Assembly (NCBI RefSeq): GCF_042677145.1
Contig: NZ_JBHTIT010000001.1
Location: 62,001 to 126,000 of the forward strand
Source: Perlucidibaca wandonensis
Lineage (GTDB): Bacteria; Pseudomonadota; Gammaproteobacteria; Pseudomonadales; Moraxellaceae
Direction of reading: 5' to 3'
DNA: 64,000 bases
A model generated the notes under the pieces. That model was not told the DNA's origin. It did not search any database and saw only the letters and a list, made by a program, of their open reading frames with translations. Position numbers and translations under genes: made by a program. Positions 27,354 to 33,977 of the stretch are shown here, in pieces; position 1 is the stretch's first letter, and every line of letters starts with the position of its first letter.

Positions 27354-27420
27354 AGTCGTCGGCAATAGAGCCTCTCGCGAATAGGCGAAGCCGTAGCGAG
27401 GGGCTCTATTGCCGACGACT
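27354..27420. repeat. Long hairpin element, copy 2
   Basis: Arms 27354-27372 and 27402-27420 (AGTCGTCGGCAATAGAGCC and its complement) pair perfectly over 19 positions; pairing continues into the core through CTC/GAG. Core 27377-27397 reads GCGAATAGGC-GAA-GCCGTAGC: GGC-GAA-GCC apical stem with unpaired GAATA and GTA sides. Only two bases separate it from copy 1, whose core is in the opposite orientation. A run TTTT follows the right arm, so terminator activity to the right is possible. Confidence 0.87.
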
Positions 27421-27482
27421 TTTCTCAATGGGGGCTCTTGTGCTAAGAGTTCACCTACTGTCAGAGGGCTGCTGCGAAGAAC

Positions 27483-27896
27483 ATGAAAATATACTGCAAT
27501 AAAATAGTATGCCTAGCTCTGCTGGCGGTGCTTCTTCAAGGCTGCGCTGGAGTAAGGCTAAGTTATAAATCGCTGCTGAAAAATCCTGACGCAGAACCAT
27601 CCTTGCAAATAAAGGTCGGTGAAGCCGCTGAGGTTTTAGCAATTGGCAATGGCTTTCCGGGTTGGTGGGGTTACTACCCTTGGATGATCAGTGCCGCGCC
27701 AGAGATAGCCAGTATTGAGTGCGAAAATACCAGAAGCTTCATCCCATTCCGTGAGCCTGGAGTCTTATTTGGCGGCACCGTTTGTAGACTAGTTGCCCAT
27801 CAAAAAGGCGATGCCACACTCTATTTTGGCAATAAATTTAATTTGGGCGAAGATGCTCATGCGCTAAAAATAGCGGTAGTTGTAGAGGATGAGTAG
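27483..27896 (+). CDS. Small hypothetical lipoprotein
   Basis: 137 residues. Lys-poor signal peptide MKIYCNKIVCLALLAVLLQ ending in a lipobox LLQGC (Cys21), so probably a lipoprotein. The mature part is mixed polar with GFPGWWGYYPWM and two further Cys (FECEN-type IECEN and GTVCRLV) that could form a disulfide. I do not recognise the family. GAAGA precedes the ATG. Composition is A+T-richer than the flanking housekeeping genes, in keeping with the island it opens. Confidence 0.65.
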   Translation: MKIYCNKIVCLALLAVLLQGCAGVRLSYKSLLKNPDAEPSLQIKVGEAAEVLAIGNGFPGWWGYYPWMISAAPEIASIECENTRSFIPFREPGVLFGGTVCRLVAHQKGDATLYFGNKFNLGEDAHALKIAVVVEDE

Positions 27897-27921
27897 CGCT
27901 GACAGCTCGCTTGCTCGTCTT

Positions 27922-28026
27922 AACGTTAGCGCTGTTTAAGGCAAGACGCCTCCGCATAAGGTTATCGAAATCCAAGACCTATCGAATGAACAAGTTAGGC
28001 ATAAACTGAATCATGCTGGGCGTTAA
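27922..28026 (+). pseudogene. Decayed 3' fragment of a DUF167 (YggU-like) gene
   Basis: Translates as NVSAV*GKTPPHKVIEIQ followed by DLSNEQVRHKLNHAGR, i.e. the last 34 codons of the intact DUF167 gene at 30989-31279 with an internal TAA. By hand count about 15 of 105 aligned bases differ; similarity continues ~15-20 bases past the stop. No 5' part is present. Same orientation as the intact copy 3.25 kb away, so the pair forms a direct repeat around the kinase/FNT genes. Confidence 0.88.
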
Positions 28027-28124
28027 CTAGCTTTTTTACTACTTTTTTGAAGATAACCTTAGTAAGCTCCTAGCGAATATATATCATGGTTAGCCTTTGT
28101 GGCCTGGCGATAATATATTTTTAT

Positions 28125-29849
28125 TTACTGTCCTAGGCTAAGTAAATATAAAATAATCATAAGTAGTATTGATGATATTGCTTGCCATACTGCTACTGGA
28201 TTTCGCTCAATCAGTGGAGGGCGTATTTTGTTTAAAAACTGCTTACTTGGCTGGCGCAAGTCATGAGTAAACTCAAATATTTCCTCGTAACGCTGGCTTG
28301 GTAATGGATGAACCGCTTTTTGAATAGCATAATCTACCCATTTAGGGATTTCTCGGTCCTCTTCAAGCACGCTACGATACCAAAGCTTCTTTTGGGCGGA
28401 TAAAGTCTTAGTTTTTGCGACATTAGTGTCATAAGGATAGCGTCCAGATAAAAGATAGTAGGTAATTACTCCTAGAGAGAATAATTCTGATCGTGTTGTG
28501 CCATATTCGCCCAAAAAATACTCCGGCGCACTGTAAAGAGCTGTGCCTTGTAAGTAGGTGGCTGGCTGCTCTATCGTTGTTTCTTGTAGCCCAGCGATGC
28601 TAACAGCGCCGAAGTCGATTATTTTAATGACACCATCTGTATCGATCATAATATTTTCAGGTCGTAAGTCCTGATGCAGCATCTCCATGCGATGAAAAGC
28701 ATATAGCCCTTTGGTAATTTGCTCCACAATACTGCGGACGGCTTCGATATCGGCTTTTGGGTTGTCTATTGCCCACTGAGCTAGAGTTTTGCCTTTGATG
28801 AATTCGAATACGGTATAAATATAATTTCGCGGTCTGTCTGGCAATTCTGCTTTCATGACGTGGGTATTATTAATGCGCCTAGCAACCCACTCCTCCATCA
28901 AGAAGTGCTCTAAATAGTCTTCATTTCCGCCTAGGTCAACTGAGGGAGTTTTTAAAACTACCTGCTTTTTTGATGCGTTATCTTGTGCTAAGTAGACATG
29001 GCTTCTGGAGTTAACATGAATTTCTCGAAGAATAGTGTAGCCATCAAACACCATCCGCCCTCTGAGTTCGGGTGGAAATGGTAGCTGCTCTATTTGTTGC
29101 TTAACGTGATTTACTGCCTGCTCTGGCAGATTATCGATTCGCACAATTTGAATGCTAAGATTGTCATCGCTACCTTGTTCATACGCTAGAGTAGTAATGG
29201 CTTGTGCAGCAGCATTTAGGTTGTCGTGGTGCTGTTCTAGTGTTGAAACTATATCTTGCGCACTAACGAACTCATAAACTCCGTCAGTGGTAATAATAAA
29301 AATATCGCCTGCGTTAACGCTTAGTAATTGATAGTCAGAGTTGCATTTTGACTCAATGCCTAGTGCGCGACTTAGGTAGCTTTTATCTTGCGTAGCCCAT
29401 AGACGATGATCATTAGTGAGTTGCTCTAGGCCATTACTATTAAAGCGATATATTCTTGTATCGCCAATATGGAGAATATGCGCAGAGTGACCTTTTATAA
29501 TTAGTGCGCTAAATGTACAGACATAGCCCTTATCTTTGTCATAGCGATGTGGGCTACTCATAGTTTGTGAATAAAGCCATGAGTTGGTGGCAGATAGAAC
29601 GCGTTCAGCCGAGCCTTTAACGGACCAAGCCTCAGACGTGCAGTAATAGTCTTGCAAAAAGCTTTGTATCGCGGTTTGACTAGCTATATGGCTGACGGCA
29701 CTACTACTAATGCCATCAGCCATTGCAACAGCAATACCTTTGATTCCACGTAAAGAATCTTCAGGAATATGAATACCATGAAAGTCTTGGTTCTCTAACT
29801 TTCGGCCTTTGTCAGAGTACTGCCCAATACTAACTTTCAGGTTATTCAT
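28125..29849 (-). CDS. PP2C phosphatase / Ser-Thr protein kinase fusion, membrane-anchored
   Basis: 574 residues with two opposing enzyme domains. Residues ~1-240 form a PP2C-type phosphatase: ENQD (19-22), MADG (43-46), HIGDTRIYRF (127-136), TTDGVYEF (187-194), SDDN (227-230) supply the metal-binding Asp residues. Residues ~268-530 form a protein kinase: Lys300 (VVLKTP), Glu319/320, HQDLRPEN with catalytic Asp394, DFG 412-414, SAPEY. The glycine-rich loop is degenerate. A single C-terminal helix (~552-572) anchors it in the inner membrane with both domains cytoplasmic. Follows the FNT channel gene by two bases. Similar fusions accompany nitrate/nitrite transporters in pseudomonads, so channel regulation is the inference. 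Confidence 0.9.
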   Translation of the reverse strand: MNNLKVSIGQYSDKGRKLENQDFHGIHIPEDSLRGIKGIAVAMADGISSSAVSHIASQTAIQSFLQDYYCTSEAWSVKGSAERVLSATNSWLYSQTMSSPHRYDKDKGYVCTFSALIIKGHSAHILHIGDTRIYRFNSNGLEQLTNDHRLWATQDKSYLSRALGIESKCNSDYQLLSVNAGDIFIITTDGVYEFVSAQDIVSTLEQHHDNLNAAAQAITTLAYEQGSDDNLSIQIVRIDNLPEQAVNHVKQQIEQLPFPPELRGRMVFDGYTILREIHVNSRSHVYLAQDNASKKQVVLKTPSVDLGGNEDYLEHFLMEEWVARRINNTHVMKAELPDRPRNYIYTVFEFIKGKTLAQWAIDNPKADIEAVRSIVEQITKGLYAFHRMEMLHQDLRPENIMIDTDGVIKIIDFGAVSIAGLQETTIEQPATYLQGTALYSAPEYFLGEYGTTRSELFSLGVITYYLLSGRYPYDTNVAKTKTLSAQKKLWYRSVLEEDREIPKWVDYAIQKAVHPLPSQRYEEIFEFTHDLRQPSKQFLNKIRPPLIERNPVAVWQAISSILLMIILYLLSLGQ

Positions 29850-29851
29850 TA

Positions 29852-30661
29852 TTATGCATTGCGCTTAGGTGCAGTTCTAACATGCGTTGAATATAAAGTG
29901 AGGCCAGTAAAAGCAAGGCCGCCAACTAAGTTGCCCAAAGCGGTAGGGATTTCATTCCATATTAAATAGTCTGCAATAGAGAAGTCTCCACCCATGATTA
30001 AGCCGAATGGAAACAAAAACATATTAACTACAGAGTGCTCAAATCCCATAAAGAAAAATAGGAATATTGGCATCCACATGGCAATAACTTTTCCGCTAAC
30101 TGATGTTGATATCATCGCCCCAACAACACCTAAAGATACCATCCAGTTGCAAAGCATGCCACGAATAAAAATAGTCAGCCAGCCATCTACTCCATATTGA
30201 GCATAACCTAATGTACGTGCTTCACCGATACTAGCTACTTTCGTGCCAACGGCGCCTGCATCAGTATTGAAGCCGTAGGTGAAAACAAAAGCCATCATGG
30301 CTGCAACGGTTAAGGCGCCAGCAAAGTTTCCTAAGAAAACTAAGCCCCAGTTTCTTAGTACGCCGGAAACTGTAACACCAGGGCGTTTATCAAGTAAGGC
30401 CAACGGTGCCAGCACAAAGACGCCAGTTAACAAGTCAAATCCCATTAAGTAGAGCATGCAAAAACCGACGGGGAATAAAATTGCGCCAAGCAGAAATGAA
30501 CCAGTTTGAACGGCAATAGTAATCGCAAAAACAGCAGCTAAAGCTAAGATTGCACCAGCCATATAGGCACGAATTAAGGTGTCACGAGTAGACATGAAGA
30601 CTTTTGATTCTCCAGAGTCTACCATTTTTGTAACAAACTCAGAGGGTGCTAAGTAGGACAT
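29852..30661 (-). CDS. Formate/nitrite transporter (FNT) family channel
   Basis: 269 residues, six hydrophobic helices, pentameric channel family that includes FocA, NirC and HSC. Visible: helical-break regions FDLLTGVFVLAPLALLDKRP and NWGLVFLGNFAGALT, then RGMLCNWMVSLGV and FFMGFEHSVVNMF with the pore His. Substrate (formate, nitrite, hydrosulfide) cannot be told from motifs alone; the nitrogen-type promoter upstream and the kinase/phosphatase partner favour nitrite. Two-gene operon with the fusion protein, read leftwards from a sigma-54 promoter about 150 bases upstream. Confidence 0.92.
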   Translation of the reverse strand: MSYLAPSEFVTKMVDSGESKVFMSTRDTLIRAYMAGAILALAAVFAITIAVQTGSFLLGAILFPVGFCMLYLMGFDLLTGVFVLAPLALLDKRPGVTVSGVLRNWGLVFLGNFAGALTVAAMMAFVFTYGFNTDAGAVGTKVASIGEARTLGYAQYGVDGWLTIFIRGMLCNWMVSLGVVGAMISTSVSGKVIAMWMPIFLFFFMGFEHSVVNMFLFPFGLIMGGDFSIADYLIWNEIPTALGNLVGGLAFTGLTLYSTHVRTAPKRNA

Positions 30662-30821
30662 AAGATTTCTCTTTTAAAGGTAAAGGGCTAGCCATTTGGT
30701 ATCACTCGTGCGTTTTATAAATGCCTAAGATTTACTCACTTTTCCCTGATTTTTCTTCAAGAAAATGCTCTCTGCTATGCTTGGGTATTGAGCATGAAGA
30801 ACCAAACGATATGTTTGTAAG

Positions 30822-30837
30822 AGCAAGAGCTGTGCCA
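30822..30837 (-). promoter_or_regulatory. Sigma-54 (-24/-12) promoter of the FNT-kinase operon
   Basis: Minus-strand TGGCACAGCTCTTGCT matches the sigma-54 consensus TGGCAC-R-N4-TTGC-W at every specified position. Predicted start near 30811, giving a ~150-base leader before the FNT ATG at 30661. Confidence 0.85.
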
Positions 30838-30906
30838 CAAAAAAAATGGGAAATAGCCTGTTTTTTAATAAATTTCGCACCAACTTAGGATTGTTGATGG
30901 CCTGCT

Positions 30907-30923
30907 TGCTCCGCTATGGTGCG
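30907..30923 (-). promoter_or_regulatory. NtrC-like enhancer site
   Basis: TGCTCC-GCTAT-GGTGCG matches TGCACC-N5-GGTGCA at 10 of 12 positions. Its centre is about 104 bases upstream of the predicted sigma-54 start, the usual enhancer distance. A half-site CGCACC lies nearer the promoter (~30877-30882). Together they suggest nitrogen-limitation control. Confidence 0.65.
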
Positions 30924-30988
30924 AGAGCTTAAGCATTATGGCGTGACTATTTATTTTGATTTTTAATTTAATGAGAAGCGATTGCTGC

Positions 30989-31279
30989 ATGACATATAAA
31001 AAAAATGTGCTAGTTAGGCTTAGCGTGAAAGTAGTTCCAGGCGCCTCGAAGTCTGAAGTATCTGGATGGCTAGGGGATTCGCTAAAAATTCGAGTGGCAG
31101 CTCAGCCCGAGAAAGGGAAGGCGAATGCGGCAGTGGTGCTTGTGCTAGCAACTAGCCTTGGTCTACCTGAAAAAAGCGTTAGCGTTGTTTCAGGCAAGAC
31201 ATCTCAGCATAAGGTTGTCGAGATCCAAGGCCTATCGAATGAGCAAGTTAGGCATAAACTGAATCATGCAGAGTGCTAA
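30989..31279 (+). CDS. DUF167 (YggU family) protein
   Basis: 96 residues from the ATG at 30989 (GAGAAG upstream); 11 more upstream codons are in frame but unlikely. Family features: LSVKVVPGASKSEV, DSLKIRVAAQPEKGKANAAV (20 residues), LGLPEKSVSVVSGKTSQHKV. Small alpha/beta cytoplasmic protein of unknown function, usually next to yggT; here it stands alone, divergent from the FNT operon. Its 3' third is duplicated as a pseudogene fragment at 27922-28026. Confidence 0.88.
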   Translation: MTYKKNVLVRLSVKVVPGASKSEVSGWLGDSLKIRVAAQPEKGKANAAVVLVLATSLGLPEKSVSVVSGKTSQHKVVEIQGLSNEQVRHKLNHAEC

Positions 31280-31356
31280 CTAACTTTTTACTTTGAATGA
31301 AATCAAGTTCAAAAATACACTAAAGTGCGACATCACCACCAAGCTTGGAGCTTCAC

Positions 31357-31515
31357 ATGAGCAAACTGATCATGATCCTACTGTCGATTTTTTTACCGCC
31401 AGTAGCCGTATTTATAAAAGAAGGTGTAGGCAAGCATCTGATACTAAACATTATTTTGTGCTTGCTTTTTGTTCTTCCCGGCTCTGTGCATGCGTTATGG
31501 GTAAACATGAGGTAG
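31357..31515 (+). CDS. Pmp3/YqaE-family small membrane protein
   Basis: A 52-residue gene: MSKLIMILLSIFLPPVAVFI continues with KEGVGKHLILNIILCLLFVL and PGSVHALWVNMR. This is the two-helix proteolipid family UPF0057/Pmp3 (PF01679): the PPVAVF turn, G-x-G-x-H/F-LILNIILCLL and PG-x-x-HALW hallmark are all there. TTGGAG lies seven bases before the ATG. Family members are stress-induced and modulate membrane potential in yeast/plants; bacterial role unclear. Overlapping longer frames are shadows. Confidence 0.88.
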   Translation: MSKLIMILLSIFLPPVAVFIKEGVGKHLILNIILCLLFVLPGSVHALWVNMR

Positions 31516-31648
31516 AAGGGGAGTGTCATCCGAGAAATGCATAGCGCCGACCTAGCGCTGCCGCGAAAAAAGCTAGCCTATTTCTTATCAGGCAGGCTTG
31601 GCGGCCCAAGAAAATATTTGCTTCAGAAGAGCCTGCGCGAGCTCCGAA

Positions 31649-31719
31649 AGCATGAGGAGTGGATGAGGTCGGCGCGAATAGGCGAAGCCGTAGCGCAGTC
31701 CTCATCCACTCCTCATGCT
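31649..31719. repeat. Long hairpin element, copy 3
   Basis: Arms 31649-31668 and 31700-31719 (AGCATGAGGAGTGGATGAGG and its complement) pair perfectly over 20 positions; with one bulge and two mismatches the pairing extends outward to GAGCT (31639-31643) / AGCTC (31726-31730). Core 31674-31694 is identical to copy 2 and in the same orientation. It lies between the Pmp3 stop and the bfr stop, i.e. at converging 3' ends. Arms unrelated to copies 1 and 2. Confidence 0.87.
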
Positions 31720-31743
31720 GTTCTCAGCTCACCGCCAAAAGCC

Positions 31744-32223
31744 TCAGCTATCAGCCCCTTCCATCTGCGTTTGCAAATAGTTCTGTAGGCCGACTTTTTC
31801 AATCAAGCCTAGCTGCGTTTCCAGCCAATCCACATGCTCTTCCTCAGCATCCAAAATATGCTGAAATAAATCGCGACTACCGTAATCACTAACACTCTCG
31901 CAGTAGGCAATCGCCTCACGCAAATCAGGAATGGCTTTGTTTTCCAAAGCCAAATCTGATTTCAGCATCTCCTCAGTGTTTTCACCGATCATCAGCTTGC
32001 CAAGATCCTGCAGGTTCGGCAGACCTTCTAAAAATAAGATTCGCTTAATCAGCAAATCTGCGTGCTTCATCTCATCGATGGATTCGTGATACTCGTGTGC
32101 GCCGAGCTTCTTCAAGCCCCAGTCGTCATACATCCGCGAATGCAAAAAGTACTGATTAATTGCCACCAGCTCATTGGCCAGGGTTTTGTTCAAATGAGCA
32201 ATGACTTGCTTATCGCCTTTCAT
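31744..32223 (-). CDS. bfr: Bacterioferritin
   Basis: Iron-storage ferritin, 24-mer with inter-subunit haem. 159 residues. Ferroxidase ligands: Glu18 (NELVAINQYF), Glu51 and His54 (IDEMKHAD), Glu94 region (ALENKAIPDL), Glu127/His130 (AEEEHVDWLE). Met52 is the haem ligand, marking Bfr rather than FtnA. No bacterioferritin-associated ferredoxin beside it and no Fur box recognised. Just outside the right hairpin element. Confidence 0.97.
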   Translation of the reverse strand: MKGDKQVIAHLNKTLANELVAINQYFLHSRMYDDWGLKKLGAHEYHESIDEMKHADLLIKRILFLEGLPNLQDLGKLMIGENTEEMLKSDLALENKAIPDLREAIAYCESVSDYGSRDLFQHILDAEEEHVDWLETQLGLIEKVGLQNYLQTQMEGADS

Positions 32224-32255
32224 GTACGGCGCTCCTTATTAGCGTATGGACGCTA

Positions 32256-33977
32256 TCAGTTTGGCCTCTGACGACTACGCTTGGCAAGCTCATCTGCCGG
32301 TACCGCGGCGGGTCGCAGCGCTTGATCATGCTTGCGCACAGCGACAGGCTGGCGAAACTCACGCGCCAGTTCAGCAAATCGCGTTTGAAACGCAGCTAAT
32401 GTCCATTGCCCAAATATCGTGTGGCCACCTTCGTAAGCTTGCTGCTGGTACTCCTCACGTGTGGTGACATAGCCCATGTATTCGTTGCAATAAGTACAGA
32501 TGAGCACTTGCGAATAGCCTTGGCCTTTCAGGCTGTCTTCGATGGTTTTGAGTAGGCGTCGGCCGGCCGTGGTAGTGAATTCGCCGGGGCAGCAGACCAG
32601 CGCCACAGTGCCGATGCGGATAATTTGCAGCGGCAAAACGGTTGGCACCATGGCGCTTTTATTCAGCGCACCGGCCTTAGCTTGGCGGTTCAACTCGGCC
32701 AATAGCGGATCGACAATACTCGCAGCACCTAGGCTTTTAAACGGTCTGCCCAAGGCAAGTTTTAGGCTTGCCTCAAAGACAATATCTTTCGCGCCATGAG
32801 CCTCGTAAAGCGCTTGATAATAAGCGCGGTCATTTGCCGAGAGACCAGAAAAGCGGCTCATACGCCAGCGACGCAATAGGCGCGAACCTTGGCGCAGTAT
32901 GGCTGCGAGTGGTGCTGCTACGCCGGGGCCATCAACAGGAGTGCCTGCAACAAAAGCAACGCCGTGGCAGGGGTCGCCGGTGCGTGCATTTTCTACGCCG
33001 CCAGTCCATGCGGTATCAGCCGCGACATTGCTAAAATCGACATAGGTCAAGATGCCATCGAGCGAGCCCCCGAGCGGGGTAGTCGTGTTGGTCGCTAAGG
33101 CTAGGCTACTTTGGTATTCGCCATTGGTTTTTGCATAGGCGTATTCGTCGTTGCCTTGAATGTGGCGGCGAATGGCAAGATCGCTGGGGCCGTGATAGTG
33201 CGGAGAAACATCGCCAGCAGTGCTTTGTGCAAAAATAGCCACTGGAGCCTCCGCGCCGGCAGCGGCTAATACGGCTTCAGCGGCGCTGGCGGCATAGCCT
33301 TTATTGTCGCCGTCGTGTTTGTCTAGGTGGCTGCTAACGCAAGTAGCATGCACGCCAAATAAGCTGAGCAGAGCTTGCGTTTTGCCATCTCGAGCAAAGC
33401 GTAAAACCTGCATGCGTCGGTCTAGCGCGCGATGATTTTCGCCAGCAATAAATTTCGCCACATCGGGATTTCGGTTCCATGCGTCTAGCGATCGATTCCA
33501 TGCCACCGGCACTTTCTCTTCAAACGTGGCACTGCCGATGCTGATGTCGGTCGGCGCTAAGCCCTGCCATGCAATCACGATAGCGGCCTCGGCGGCACTG
33601 ATGACAGCAGCTAGATGATCGGGCTGAAAGCCGGGCGTGACCAAGTTATACATCGCGTCATGGCTACAGCCGCCAGGGCCGGAGTGGGTGTGAGTACAGG
33701 TCAGTACAAAGCGCTCATCGGCAAAGCTGTCGCCAATTGCTTCGCGCAAGCTGGCGGTCAGTGCACTGCGCATCGCCCATGTCACATAGCCTAAGTCTAG
33801 GCAGCAAAACACCACGATCTGGCCAGCGCCATCCTGCAGACATAAGGCGCGTGCCCAGAGCGGCGTTTCAATGCCGTGCGCTTGGTGATGTGGTTGACCA
33901 AAACCGTGCATGGCGTAGCCGCGCGCTTCGATGGCAATACGCTCTTTTCCCCAACCAGCTTGAAGCATCGAGTTCAT
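32256..33977 (-). CDS. Neutral-ceramidase-fold hydrolase (NEUT/ceramidase N-terminal domain)
   Basis: 573 residues from the ATG at 33977, coupled by ATGA to the upstream gene. Family signatures of PF04734: zinc-site THTHSGPGG, nucleophile region QSTAGDVSPH, and NEYMGYVTTREEYQQQAYEGG plus HTIFGQWTL (quoted here as NEYMGYVTTREEYQ). Bacterial neutral ceramidases hydrolyse N-acyl-sphingosine and are secreted; this one has no signal peptide and is shorter than the ~650-700 of secreted enzymes, apparently lacking the C-terminal Ig-like domain. Last gene of a coupled trio. Likely an amidase on an acylated amino alcohol/amino acid; true substrate unknown. Confidence 0.82.
   Translation of the reverse strand: MNSMLQAGWGKERIAIEARGYAMHGFGQPHHQAHGIETPLWARALCLQDGAGQIVVFCCLDLGYVTWAMRSALTASLREAIGDSFADERFVLTCTHTHSGPGGCSHDAMYNLVTPGFQPDHLAAVISAAEAAIVIAWQGLAPTDISIGSATFEEKVPVAWNRSLDAWNRNPDVAKFIAGENHRALDRRMQVLRFARDGKTQALLSLFGVHATCVSSHLDKHDGDNKGYAASAAEAVLAAAGAEAPVAIFAQSTAGDVSPHYHGPSDLAIRRHIQGNDEYAYAKTNGEYQSSLALATNTTTPLGGSLDGILTYVDFSNVAADTAWTGGVENARTGDPCHGVAFVAGTPVDGPGVAAPLAAILRQGSRLLRRWRMSRFSGLSANDRAYYQALYEAHGAKDIVFEASLKLALGRPFKSLGAASIVDPLLAELNRQAKAGALNKSAMVPTVLPLQIIRIGTVALVCCPGEFTTTAGRRLLKTIEDSLKGQGYSQVLICTYCNEYMGYVTTREEYQQQAYEGGHTIFGQWTLAAFQTRFAELAREFRQPVAVRKHDQALRPAAVPADELAKRSRQRPN

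Noticed and set aside
27277..27420. Treating the double hairpin simply as a transcription terminator of the araC gene
   Set aside because: Stems are far longer than needed, copy 1 lacks a T-run, and the conserved loop core shared with copy 3 is not explained by termination; termination by copy 2 remains possible as a side effect.
27922..28026. Reading the DUF167 fragment as an attachment site of a classical integrative element
   Set aside because: The fragment lies on the side opposite to a displaced 3' end, there is no integrase and the match is far from identical.
30662..30811. ANTAR/NasT-type antitermination leader before the FNT gene
   Set aside because: Small stems exist but no tandem hexaloop hairpins with the required A1/G4 loop pattern were found.
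31293..31544. Open frame of 83 codons after the DUF167 gene
   Set aside because: Shadow in another frame of the real Pmp3-type gene at 31357-31515.
31537..31788. Open frame of 83 codons across the right hairpin
   Set aside because: It runs through both arms of the palindrome, has no ribosome-binding site and translates to low-complexity basic sequence; explained by hairpin copy 3.
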